Source: Reticulitermes speratus
Lineage: Eukaryota > Arthropoda > Insecta > Blattodea > Rhinotermitidae
Direction: 5' to 3'
Length of the DNA stretch: 64,000 nucleotides
NCBI GenBank assembly: GCA_021186555.1
Contig: JAJKFL010000237.1
Coordinates: 40,015,258 to 40,079,257 of the forward strand
Both the position numbers and the translations under genes were made by a program. Below are positions 1 to 10,712 of the stretch, one piece after another. Numbering within the stretch: position 1 is the first letter of the stretch; every line of letters begins with the position of its first letter. Under the pieces are notes generated by a model. That model had not been told where the DNA came from, made no database searches, and was given only the letters and a program-made list of their open reading frames with translations.

Positions 1-149
1 CCATGTCTCCGGGCCAACGATGCGTGTAGAACATGGAGGTGCTGTCAGAAACACACGTGTCTATCACAGCATATGTCGCCTCCCACTGGTAGCCATGTTA
101 GGTGTACAGTTTCTAACACAATTAGAGTCACACTGATGCACAGATAATT

Positions 150-270
150 ACAGATAGAACTAACTAACGCCATGGAGCAGATACCTTCCTACGAAGCTAA
201 CAGTTCCTCAGCTAGTCAACAAATTTCTCGCGTTTTATGGAACCCGAAGGTTCATTACGGAATTCACAAG
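150..270 (-). mobile_element. LINE A 3' end, 5'-truncated copy
   Basis: Read on the minus strand, positions 267-238 encode the ending V-N-S-V-M-N-L-R-V-P followed by a stop, then a short 3' UTR and an AGTT-type tail (AACT repeats on the plus strand near 157-168). The same ending and tail recur at 11338-11650, 25085-25352, 32703-32832 and 45350-45475. This is the C-terminus of a non-LTR retrotransposon ORF2, a family recognised from the WEDNIKMDL...DRDRWR...VMNLRVP pattern. Only the last ~120 bases remain. Clade within the LINEs not determined. Confidence 0.7.
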
Positions 271-309
271 TGAATGAATCGCTGTTTCGGAAAAAAAAAT
301 ACTGACTCT

Positions 310-605
310 GTCTTCACCCTGAAGCTGGAAGCAACAACTTCTTTCGAAATATTTATATCTACCCAACAAACTATACGACGTCATATCTCCCTCAAGATGC
401 AGGCTACAGGTTGTTCCAAACAATTGGTACATATATATTACCACATTAAGCGGCATCACGTCCCCTGAAAATGGGGACATAAGTTCCTCCGAAACGTAGA
501 TACCACCGAATTACGGAGTCAAATCTTCCTGAAAATGGAGGCCACAAGTCCTCCGAAACGCTGGAACTTATGTATCAAAATACACGGCATCATATTCCAG
601 AAGTT
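310..605 (+). repeat. Four decayed tandem units with CTGAAGAT...GAAACG motif
   Basis: Four diverged units of about 65-80 bp start near 316, 387, 461 and 528. Each has a CCTGAARATGGRGG-like box, a short spacer rich in ACAAGTTCCTCC, and a CCGAAACG box, followed by a CGGCATCA-like linker. The best single matches elsewhere are 47195-47285 and 29255-29303. The box pair can form a short stem-loop (GGAGG with CCTCC). Likely the remains of a terminal or tandem repeat of a retroelement; identity unproven. Confidence 0.55.
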
Positions 606-969
606 AATGTCACTGCGTAAGTGCGTCAGACCTTAATACTTATCGCGTATAAACGCATTTATTTTCACAGCGTCGTGTCACAGTTAACACTCATTTCGCG
701 GAATACAAGTTACAATACACGGAAGTACAACAGCTCACAATTTATCCGAGATCAACTTTACTATCACGCTTCCTAACACAAAGTTTACGAATATGTCGAC
801 TTGACAAGAATTTACTTAAATCCCCGTGACATTGCGGCAACTTCTCCTACACCTGTGTATTGTGTGTGTAGAAATTCATGCTTGCAGGCGTTAGCATTTG
901 AAAGGATGTTACAACACGATTCAAATCATATGAAAGTATATAAATAAATTTAAACTTATGTCCTAAGCT
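606..969. other. No feature recognised
   Basis: AT-rich unique-looking sequence. No reading frame of note, no tandem repeat, and no match to the repeat families seen elsewhere in the window. Confidence 0.4.
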
Positions 970-1130
970 TAAATAAGCACAACGCCATGAATGCGTATGG
1001 CGGAGTGGAGGCAGAGGTCTACGCATTCTTACCCCCGGTAAGATAAATGTGAGTTTTTCACCCTCCGCACCGAGGGTAAGTTCCCCATGTATCTATCGAA
1101 GGAAGGGTGTGAATCCCAGAGGCCCTCTGG
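970..1130 (-). mobile_element. SINE E 3' fragment
   Basis: The stretch with CGCCATGAATGCGTATGG and CTACGCATTCTTACCC matches, on the minus strand, the 3' body of the tRNA-headed SINE seen at 38447-38750 and 61515-61791. The tRNA-like head is absent. A unit with the CTGAAGA...CCCGAAAG boxes follows at 1140-1200, and a relic of the S1 dispersed element (GTGGTATATATACTTACCAC) at 1275-1310. Confidence 0.5.
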
Positions 1131-1399
1131 ACACTGTGGAATGGTCCTGAAGAAGGAGCCAACAATTCCTCCCGAAAGCATTGGTAATTCTTATCACATC
1201 GAATATCAAGAAGACTTTGAGAAATAATGACCACTTAGAGAACCTACAGCCCGCATTTAAGATATTTTAAATGTTCAATTTGGTGGTATATATACTTACC
1301 ACTATTCTTAGTGGGTTACATAAAGTGTGTGGGTCTACCTGCACTCATTCTACACATGCTTTAACCTAACCCTTTAAAGACCAAACGTATGTAAGGACT

Positions 1400-4316
1400 C
1401 AGACCGTACCGCGCAGTAAACACACACCTTCTCAGTTATACAAACCAGTCAGTTAATGCTTGTACAGTGAAATAATCGCTGTTTGTTCTGAGATCCACAC
1501 AAAACACATAAATACAGTCCGTACCGCGAAGTAAACACACTCCGTCTCAGTTATACAAACCAGCAGCTTAATGCTGTACAGTGAAATAATCGCTGTTTGT
1601 TCTGAGATCCACACAAAACACATAAATACAGTCCGTACCGCGCAGTAAACACACTCCGTCTCAGTTATACAAACCAGTCAGTTAATGCTGTACAGTGAAA
1701 TAATCCTGTTTGTTCTGAGATCCACACAAAACACATAAATACAGTCCGTACCGCGCAGTAAACACACACTGTCTCAGTTATACAAACCAGTCAGTTAATG
1801 TTGTACAGTGAAATAATCGCTGTTTGTTCTGAGATCCACACAAAACACATAAATACAGTCCGTACCGCGCAGTAAACACACTCCGTCTCAGTTATACAAA
1901 CCAGTCAGTTAATGCTGTACAGTGAAATAATCGCTGTTTGTTCTGAGATCCACACAAAACACATAAATACAGTCCGTACCGCGCAGTAAACACACACTGT
2001 CTCAGTTATACAAACCAGTCAGTTAATGCTGTACAGTGAAATAATCGCTGTTTGTTCTGAGATCCACACAAAACACATAAATACACTGTGTGGGCAGAAC
2101 GTAGAATTTGTGAATATTTAACATGGTGGTACATATAGTAACCACTGGGCTGTAAAGATTCAGCTCGTACCGCGCAGTAAACACACTCCGTCTCAGTTAT
2201 ACAAACCAGTCAGTTAATGTTGTACAGTGAAATAATCGCTGTTTGTTCTGAGATCCACACAAAACACATAAATACACTGTGTGGGCAGAACGTAGAAATG
2301 TTGAATGTTAAACCTGGCGGTACATATAGTAACCACTGGGCTTTAGAGGGTTAATATACATTGTACATAAATACAGTCCGTACCGCGCAGTAAACACACT
2401 CCGTCTCAGTTATACAAACCAGTCAGTTAATGCTGTACAGTGAAATAATCGCTGTTTGTTCTGAGATCCACACAAAACACATAAATACACTGTGTGGGTA
2501 GAACGTAGAATTTGTGAATGTTAAACATGGTGGTACGTATAGTAACCACTGGGCTTTAGAGGGTTAATATACATTGTACATAAATACAGTCCGTACCGCG
2601 CAGTAAACACACTCCGTCTCAGTTATACAAACCAGTCAGTTAATGTTGTACAGTGAAATAATCGCTGTTTGTTCTGAGATCCACACAAAACACAAAAATA
2701 CACTGTGTGGGCAGAACGCAGAATTTGTGAATGTTAAACCTGGTGGTACATATAGTGACCACTGGGCTATAAAGTGTTAATATACATTGTACATAAATAC
2801 AGTCCGTACCGCGCAGTAAACACACTCCGTCTCAGTTATACAAACCAGTCAGTTAATGTTGTACAGTGAAATAATCGCTGTTTGTTCTGAGATCCACACA
2901 AAACACAAAAATACACTGTGTGGGCAGAACGCAGAATTTGTGAATGTTAAACCTGGTGGTACATATAGTGACCACTGGGCTTTAAAGTGTTAATATACAT
3001 TGTACATAAATACAGTCCGTACCGCGCAGTAAACACATTCCGTCTCAGTTATACAAACCAGTCAGTTAATGTTGTACAGTGAAATAATCGCTGTTTGTTC
3101 TGAGATCCACACAAAACACATAAATACAGTCCGTACCGAGCAGTAAACACACTCCGTCTCAGTTATACAAACCAGTCAGTTAATGTTGTACAGTGAAATA
3201 ATCGCTGTTTGTTCTGAGATCCACACAAAACACATAAATACAGTCCGTACCGCGCAGTAAACACACTCCGTCTCAATTATACAAACCAGTCAGTTAATGT
3301 TGTACAGTGAAATAATCGCTGTTTGTTCTCAGATCCACACAAAACACATAAATACAGTCCGTACCGCGCAGTAAACACACTCCGTCTCAATTATACAAAC
3401 CAGTCAGTTAATGTTGTACAGTGAAATAATCGCTGTTTGTTCTGAGATCCACACAAAACACATAAATACAGTCCGTACCGCGCAGTAAACACACTCCGTC
3501 TCAATTATACAAACCAGTCAGTTAATGTTGTACAGTGCAGTAATCGCTGTTTGTTCTGAGATCCACACAAAACACATAAATACAGTCCGTACCGCGCAGT
3601 AAACACACTCCGTCTCAGTTATACAAACCAGTCAGTTAATGTTGTACAGTGAAATAATCGCTGTTTGTTCTGAGATCCACACAAAACACATAAATACAGT
3701 CCGTACCGCGCAGTAAACACACTCCGTCTCAATTATACAAACCAGTCAGTTAATGTTGTTCAGTGAAATAATCGCTGTTTGTTCTGAGATCCACACAAAA
3801 CACATAAATACAGTCCGTACCGCGCAGTAAACACACTCCGTCTCAGTTATACAAACCAGTCAGTTAATGTTGTACAGTGAAATAATCGCTGTTTGTTCTG
3901 AGATCCACACAAAACACATAAATACAGTCCGTACCGCGCAGTAAACACACTCCGTCTCAATTATACAAACCAGTCAGTTAATGTTGTACAGTGCAGTAAT
4001 CGCTGTTTGTTCTGAGATCCACACAAACACATAAATACAGTCCGTACCGCGCAGTAAACACACTCCGTCTCAGTTATACAAACCAGTCAGTTAATGTTGT
4101 ACAGTGAAATAATCGCTGTTTGTTCTGAGATCCACACAAAACACATAGATACAGTCCGTACCGCGCAGTAAACACACTCCGTCTCAGTTATACAAACCAG
4201 TCAGTTAATGCTGTACAGTGAAATAATCGCTGTTTGTTCTGAGATCCACACAAAACAAATGGATTGTGAGCCCCATCTGGTGGTATGTGAAGTTACCGCT
4301 AGGCTTTAAAAGGTTA
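1400..4316 (+). repeat. Satellite S1 array a, 114-bp and 213-bp units
   Basis: About 21 units start at CAGTCCGTACCGCGCAGT (1400, 1515, 1629, 1742, 1856, 1970, 2161, 2374, 2587, 2800, 3013, 3127 and onward to 4152). Units come in two sizes: 114 bp, and 213 bp where an extra 99 bp (ACTGTGTGGGCAGAACG through GGTACATATAGTAACCACTG) is kept. The 213-bp form occurs as a block (2161-3013), suggesting recent block amplification. Copies are nearly identical except for point changes such as ATGCTG/ATGTTG. Two more arrays and several single diverged copies lie elsewhere in the window. Small frames inside are spurious. Confidence 0.95.
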
Positions 4317-4860
4317 AATTCACGTCTATTATTAACCCTTAACAGCACAGTGGTAACTAAATGTACGTGAATTAATAGACAAGAACTCTGCATTTCACTA
4401 AACAATGTAGACTATTTACGTGTCCCGTATTACTGTCACAACAAACAGCAATTTATTCTCTAAAAATATTACGGAGTTTTGTGTTCGTAATGGAAGAGGT
4501 CTGTGATCTCTATGAGGCAGAAACTGAATAGTATTTAACATAAAGATTGGGTCGTGCCAAGGCTAACGCGGACAATGACTTGGGTCCTGTATTCAAAGCG
4601 TTTACGCCATTGTTGATGCACTGGCCTGAACACGAGCATAACGAACACAGCTTGGACACCCGCTGCCACTTGACTGACCCAGTGACAGTGTTGATGCCTT
4701 CTTGCAATGGCTCAAGTTACAGCTAACAAGACACTTAATGACGTAATAAACACAGCTATACGGAGCTGCCTAACGCAGGCCATTTAAGGCACTTTCTCAC
4801 TAGAGGAGGAGAAGCTGTCTGTAATTGAGAGCTTCACAGCAAGAGGGGTCTAACAATCAA
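4317..4860. other. Single-copy stretch, no gene seen
   Basis: Only an inverted partial S1 relic is visible at about 4335-4370 (AACCCTTAACAGCACAGTGGTAACTA). The remainder, including short frames around 4510-4707, shows no recognisable protein or repeat. Confidence 0.4.
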
Positions 4861-5285
4861 ATTAAATAAATATAGACCAACTAATGCACTATTTGACCAA
4901 TTTAATGTAGTGTCTTTCAACAAGATGAAATACAGCACCAAACAAATAACAGTAAAACACCGAATCAACCTGGAGCTGAAACATCTATACAAAAAGAAGG
5001 CTCTCCTGAACCTGAAATTATACAAAACACACCTGGAAAGCGCGAACTACTGGCAAAATACAGGGTATACACAAAATAATGGTGCGGTTTCAATTAATAT
5101 TCAATTGAAACCGCACCATTATTTTGTGTATGCCCTGTACATGGCATCTAATCCAAATTTAGATTATCAGAAATTGGAATATACGAATGACTTCGTGTAC
5201 GAAAAACTTAACAAAAAGGGTGTATAAGAAAGACACTACATTAAGGTGGTCAAATAGTGCATTAGTTGGTCTATATTTATTTAAA
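4861..5285. mobile_element. TTAA-flanked inverted-repeat DNA element
   Basis: Arms 4866-4918 and 5228-5280 are inverted copies with only a few mismatches (left arm ATAAATATAGACCAACTAAT, right arm ends ATTAGTTGGTCTATATTTAT), each bordered by TTAA (4862-4865 and 5281-5284). A TTAA duplication is typical of piggyBac-like elements, but the arm does not begin with the CCC usual there, so the family is open. The interior (4919-5227) carries a 105-residue frame, 4910-5227, that starts in the left arm and reads through an inserted MITE at 5061-5137. Before the MITE it is basic and Leu-rich (K-H-L-Y-K-K-K, L-K-L-Y-K-T-H-L-E); I recognise no domain and doubt it is a functional gene. Confidence 0.65.
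5061..5137. mobile_element. Palindromic mariner-type MITE, copy 1
   Basis: A 77-bp near-perfect palindrome runs from CAGGGTATACACAAAATAAT to its reverse complement ending TGTGTATGCCCTG, with TA on both sides (5059-5060, 5138-5139). The ends match those of the mariner-like elements at 33563 and 60260, so this is a minimal two-terminus derivative. It sits inside the TTAA-flanked element and so inserted later. Confidence 0.9.
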
Positions 5286-5320
5286 TATATATATTAAATA
5301 TATTATAATTTTAATAATAA

Positions 5321-5497
5321 TTCGAACCCGGTTATAACAACATAGATTATACGTCACCTCGTTTATAGCGTCAGATGCTATGTGGTACCAATTAATTTCT
5401 AACTGTTGACCATAACGTTACATTACTCGGTTATAACAACACTCGTTTATAACGACACAAAATATTCAGTCCCCGTCATGATGTTATAACAGAGTTT
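5321..5497 (+). mobile_element. MITE family P, copy 1
   Basis: A short element runs from TCGAACCCGGTTATAAC to GATGTTATAACAGAGTT. The inner part has GGTACCAATTAATT and CTCGGTTATAACAACACTCG shared with other P copies. It ends against a TTA microsatellite (5494-5525). The intact family ends are TACAGTsrAACC...GTTCGACTGTA, typical of TA-targeting pogo/Tigger-like elements; both outer tips are eroded here. Confidence 0.7.
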
Positions 5498-5525
5498 ATT
5501 ATTATTATTATTATTATTATTATTT
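5494..5525 (+). repeat. TTA microsatellite
   Basis: About ten TTA repeats directly follow MITE P copy 1. Confidence 0.9.
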
Positions 5526-5678
5526 ACTGAAATTGGGTTTTCACCCGGTGGCAGTAGTAATTTGATTCATACAAATGCACGGTGATAATAGTGAAAAAAA
5601 GGGTCTAACACTATTAATAACGACAGGAAGGACTGTGGCTCTAAAATAAAGAAGGCGTGCTTCGAGAGAAATATATTT

Positions 5679-5864
5679 AGGGTGGAACCCGGTTATAACG
5701 ACATCGGTTTATGAGACACCTCGTCTATAACGTCAGATATTCTGTGGTACCAATTAATTCCTAACTGTTAACCATAACATTACACTCCTCGGTTATAACA
5801 ACACTCGTTTATAGCGACATAAAATATTCAGTCCCTTTCATGACGTTATAACCGAGTTCCAATG
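5679..5864 (+). mobile_element. MITE family P, copy 2
   Basis: The same element as at 5321, about 185 bp, from TAGGGTGGAACCCGGTTATA to ACGTTATAACCGAGTTCCAA. The terminal inverted repeats (GGTTATAAC / GTTATAACC) are clear. It contains no coding sequence. Orientation and body match copies at 29307 and 46345. Confidence 0.75.
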
Positions 5865-5937
5865 CATCTGTAATTAGAAATTAGAAATGCTTGTCAACAA
5901 AGTGTTTAGGAAAACATTGACTTAAGAAGAATGAAGT

Positions 5938-8730
5938 TAGCATTGTAGGAACTGTGTGATTTATACAGTCCAGCTGGTGTTGTTGTTAGGGTAGTGAATT
6001 ATAAAAGGTTGTGATGGGCTGGGCACGTAGCTAGGATGGATATTACGTAACGAGGTACTGTGTGATTTATACAGTCCAGCTGGTGTTGTTGTTAGGGTAG
6101 TGAATTATAAAAGGTTGTGATGGGCTGGGCACGTAGCTAGGATGGATATTACGTAACGAGGTACTGTGTGATTTATACAGTCCAGCTGGTGTTGTTGTTA
6201 GGGTAGTGAATTATAAAAGGTTGTGATGGGCTGGGTACGTAGCTAGGATGGATATTACGTAACGAGGTACTGTGTATTTATACAGTCCAGCTGGTGTTGT
6301 TGTTAGGGTAGTGAATTATAAAAGGTTGTGATGGGCTGGGCACGTAGCTAGGATGGATATTACGTAACGAGGTACTGTGTGATTTATACAGTCCAGCTGG
6401 TGTTGTTGTTAGGGTAGTGAATTATAAAAGGTTGTGATGGGCTGGGCACGTAGCTAGGATGGATATTACGTAACGAGGTACTGTGTGATTTATACAGTCC
6501 AGCTGGTGTTGTTGTTAGGGTAGTGAATTATAAAAGGTTGTGATGGGCTGGGCACGTAGCTAGGATGGATATTACGTAACGAGGTACTGTGTGATTTATA
6601 CAGTCCAGCTGGTGTTGTTGTTAGGGTAGTGAATTATAAAAGGTTGTGATGGGCTGGGCACGTAGCTAGGATGGATATTACGTAACGAGGTACTGTGTGA
6701 TTTATACAGTCCAGCTGGTGTTGTTGTTAGGGTAGTGAATTATAAAAGGTTGTGATGGGCTGGGCACGTAGCTAGGATGGATATTACGTAACGAAGTACT
6801 GTGTGATTTATACAGTCCAGCTGGTGTTGTTGTTAGGGTAGTGAATTATAAAAGGTTGTGATGGGCTGGGCACGTAGCTAGGATGGATATTACGTAACGA
6901 GGTACTGTGTGATTTATACAGTCCAGCTGGTGTTTGTTGTTAGGGTAGTGAATTATAAAAGGTTGTGATGGGCTGGGTACGTAGCTAGGATGGATATTAC
7001 GTAACGAGGTACTGTGTGATTTATACAGTCCAGCTGGTGTTGTTGTTAGGGTAGTGAATTATAAAAGGTTGTGATGGGCTGGGTACGTAGCTAGGATGGA
7101 TATTACGTAACGAGGTACTGTGTGATTTATACAGTCCAGCTGGTGTTGTTGTTAGGGTAGTGAATTATAAAAGGTTGTGATGGCTGGTACGTAGCTAGGA
7201 TGGATATTACGTAACGAGGTACTGTGTGATTTATACAGTCCAGCTGGTGTTGTTGTTAGGGCAGTGAATTATAAAAGGTTGTGATGGGCTGGGTACGTAG
7301 CTAGGATGGATATTACGTAACGAGGTACTGTGTGATTTATACAGTCCAGCTGGTGTTGTTGTTAGGGTAGTGAATTATAAAAGGTTGTGATGGGCTGGGT
7401 ACGTAGGTAGGATGGATATTACGTAACGAGGTACTGTGTGATTTATACAGTCCAGCTGGTGTTGTTGTTAGGGCAGTGAATTATAAAAGGTTGTGATGGG
7501 CTGGGTACGTAGCTAGGATGGATATTACGTAACGAGGTACTGTGTGATTTATACAGTCCAGCTGGTGTTGTTGTTAGGGTAGTGAATTATAAAAGGTTGT
7601 GATGGGCTGGGTACGTAGCTAGGATGGATATTACGTAACGAGGTACTGTGTGATTTATACAGTCCACTGGTGTTGTTGTTAGGGTAGTGAATTATAAAAG
7701 GTTGTGATGGGCTGGGTACGTAGCTAGGATGGATATTACGTAACGAGGTACTGTGTGATTTATACAGTCCAGCTGGTGTTGTTGTTAGGGTAGTGAATTA
7801 TAAAAGGTTGTGATGGGCTGGGTACGTAGCTAGGATGGATATTACGTAACGAGGTACTGTGTGATTATAACAGTCCAGCTGGTGTTGTTGTTAGGGTAGT
7901 GAATTATAAAAGGTTGTGATGGGCTGGGTACGTAGCTAGGATGGATATTACGTAACGAGGTACTGTGTGATTTATACAGTCCAGCTGGTGTTGTTGTTAG
8001 GGTATGTGAATTATAAAAGGTTGTGATGGGCTGGGTACGTAGCTAGGATGGATATTACGTAACGAGGTACTGTGTGATTTATACAGTCCAGCTGGTGTTG
8101 TTGTTAGGGTAGTGAATTATAAAAGGTTGTGATGGGCTGGGTACGTAGCTAGGATGGATATTACGTAACGAGGTACTGTGTGATTTATACAGTCCAGCTG
8201 GTGTTGTTGTTAGGGTAGTGAATTATAAAAGGTTGTGATGGGCTGGGTACGTAGCTAGGATGAATATTACGTAACGAGGTACTGTGTGATTTATACAGTC
8301 CAGCTGGTGTTGTTGTTAGGGTAGTGAATTATAAAAGGTTGTGATGGGCTGGGTACGTAGCTAGGATGGATATTACGTAACGAGGTACTGTGAGATTTAT
8401 ACAGTCCAGCTGGTGTTGTTGTTAGGGCAGTGAATTATAAAAGGTTGTGATGGGCTGGGTACGTAGCTAGGATGGATATTACGTAACGAGGTACTGTGTG
8501 ATTTATACAGTCCAGCTGGTGTTGTTGTTAGGGTAGTGAATTATAAAAGGTTGTGATGGGCTGGGTACGTAGGTAGGATGGATATTACGTAACGAGGTAC
8601 TGTGTTATTTATACAGATTAGCTGGTGCTATTATTAGGGTACTGAAATGTAAAAGTTGCGATGGGCTGGGTATGTAGCTACGACAGATATTACATAAGGA
8701 GTAACTGTGACATTTATACGGGTCAGAGGT
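5938..8730 (+). repeat. Satellite S2, 106-bp units derived from LINE A ORF
   Basis: About 26 head-to-tail units of 106 bp (GAGGTACTGTGTGATTTATA... starts at 6052, 6158 and so on), nearly identical, with an eroded unit at the right end (8625-8725). In one frame a unit reads E-L-C-D-L-Y-S-P, then R-V-V-N-Y-K-R-L, a TGA stop, then W-A-G-H-V-A-R-M-D. That matches the LINE A C-terminal segment at 11940-12040 ([27 protein letters not shown]). The array is therefore an amplified piece of a retrotransposon ORF. The left two thirds often has GGGCACGTAGC and the right GGGTACGTAGC, suggesting two expansion phases. Confidence 0.93.
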
Positions 8731-8734
8731 CAGA

Positions 8735-8775
8735 AACAAACCACAGATATCTAATTTTATATCTGTGGTTTGGTT
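8735..8775. repeat. Perfect hairpin
   Basis: AAACCACAGATAT pairs with ATATCTGTGGTTT across an 8-base loop. It lies just right of the S2 array; it may be a remnant of a foldback element. No other copy noticed. Confidence 0.7.
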
Positions 8776-8834
8776 CTGATAATGTGGCAACTTTAATTAT
8801 AAATGTTAATGTAATCATCCTTTGTATTTTACCT

Positions 8835-8875
8835 CCCTGAAGATGACCGCGTGCTTGGTCGAAACATGTAGGAGG
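8835..8875 (+). repeat. CTGAAGAT...GAAAC stem-loop motif, single copy
   Basis: CTGAAGAT, then GACC, an 8-base loop, GGTC, and GAAACATG. The 4-bp stem ends exactly at GAAAC, as in the copy at 42172-42209. Part of the dispersed motif family described in the findings. Confidence 0.6.
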
Positions 8876-8949
8876 TCACTGTGTATATAAATTAATTTCA
8901 ATCTACTTGTGCGCATTTTGTAGGTACTACTACTATATGTAATCATTTG

Positions 8950-9360
8950 TTGCTTATAACTTTTTGGGTTGTTGCCCGGCGTTAATTTTTGGTGTATGAC
9001 CAACGTTTCGGGATCACTTGTTTGTCCCATCTTCAGGGTCTTAGGTAAAAAGGATGCCAGGAGGTAAGGAACGTGTGTTTATATAGGAGTGGGGTCCAAT
9101 GGACAGTATATACCCCCAACACTTCTTACCCAGTCCCTGTCAGAACCTATCATAACACACCACACCTCCATGTTCCTCCTGATTGGCTCGTCCATTCAAT
9201 ACTGCCCATTGGACCCTACTCCTATATAAACACATGTTCCTTACATCCTGACATCCTTTTTACCTAAGACCCTGAAGATGAGACAATAAGTGATCCCGAA
9301 ACGTTGGTTATACACCAAAAATTGAGGCCGGGCAAGAACCCAAAAATATTTTAAGCAACA
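8950..9360. mobile_element. Foldback element with GAAACGTTGG-motif arms
   Basis: Arms of about 155-165 bp (8950-9115 and 9196-9360) are inverted copies: the left runs from TGTTGCTTATAACTTTTTGG through GTATGACCAACGTTTCGGGA to GGTCCAATGGACAGTAT, and the right reverses this. The spacer is about 80 bp. Each arm carries the CCCTGAAGATG...CCCGAAACGTTGGT box pair. No coding sequence. Penelope-like retroelements are known to carry inverted terminal repeats, and foldback DNA elements look similar; the sequence alone does not decide. Confidence 0.75.
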
Positions 9361-10600
9361 TTACGACCTCGGCGGAAGCCTTCAATTACATACATGTAGC
9401 CATTTATTTAAAAAAAAAAACGATATTATAAGTTTATCTACCTGAAGTTGCTAAGTTTCGCTGACTGCAGGCTTGGCAATAAAGTGTTCGCTTAATGCAC
9501 GGAATGCCTCAATAGTCTGTGAAATAATGTATTCGTGAATTCAGAAGTAACGCATAATAACTTCTCATTACCCTACGAGATCATAATTCTATTCCAGTTG
9601 AGTCTGCACACGGATATTTCTATTGGTGCTCCACCAAGGTACAAAAACTTTTGTGTGTGTGTGTGTGAGGCTGAATACGGAACTTCCATCCAGCATGTGC
9701 GGTTTGTGAGAAGCCAACCCAGTCTTTCACCGCCACTCGATATAAGTTAGGGGTGGTGGAGGGGGGAATACCAAGCTCCTCTCACAAATGCCAAATATAA
9801 ATCCTTCGTGTAGCAGTCAGATAAAAGCAGCGCAACTCTGAAATGTATTTCACTTCCTTCTCTCACATCACATTTACTTTCAACCTTTCAATGTCGGCCT
9901 CGGTGCACTGTACGGACCTTTTAACTCTTCATATGCTGCCAGCCTTTGTTATAAATTTAAAATCCTTTGTCCTGGGCAGTATTTAAAATTTAAACCTCAG
10001 CGTCACTGAATGGTTAAATAACAGTGGTAACTATATATACCACCTGCTGTAACATTAGAAATATGACTTTTTTTTTCATTAATCGTGGTTTAAATTTTGC
10101 AAATTTATGCTCATATCGAACAGAGATTATTTCCTTAAACAAGAATTAACCATTACATGACAGTGGGTTTTCTGTGAGGTGCAAACTGAAAGAACATTGT
10201 TTACCTGAAGTATGACGTTAATCATCCAGCCATCGCAGCGCTGATACTAAAATTTCACCCCAAATATAGTAATTGCTAGTAATCTGTTTCCTTACATGTC
10301 TGACAGTTTTAAGAATGTTCTGCGGGTAACATATACTGTTTACGAAAGGTGTAATCAACTGAAGTGACTGAATGAGAGGGAATTAAAAACGAAGTGATCT
10401 TGACCTAACTAAATGTATGTCTACAAACAGAGCATTTGAATACGGCAGTGATCGCTAACGATCCACCAGGATGATTTGGGGCTATCTCAAATAATTTATA
10501 GAACAGAATTTCAAGGAATCTCCCCTAGACTGCATTGGTCCACCAAAGATTCCGAACACTTGGATTTGACCCACGTTAAAAGAATTACCGACAACCGGCA
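9361..10600. other. No gene recognised; one S1-like relic
   Basis: AT-rich sequence with scattered short frames and no recognisable domain. At 10022-10055 AACAGTGGTAACTATATATA with flanks resembles the S1 dispersed element. A short GT run lies at 9650-9667. Confidence 0.4.
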
Positions 10601-10712
10601 TGGAGGGACGGAGAAAAAACATGTAAATTTCGAGAAAATATAGTCGCTGTTTCGACGAGGATTTGAACCGGGAACCACAAAAGCGCTTTACCGCTTAGCC
10701 GAGCTGCTAGGT
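10600..10712 (-). mobile_element. tRNA-like SINE head
   Basis: On the minus strand, 10712-10641 has a type-2 promoter layout: an A-box-like GCTCGGCTAAGCGGTAAAG and a B-box-like CCCGGTTCAAATCC about 30 bases later. The cloverleaf is not convincing as a working tRNA, and the sequence continues past the tRNA end into TTTTTTCTCC-type flank. Best read as a tRNA-derived SINE head of a family otherwise not seen here. Confidence 0.5.
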
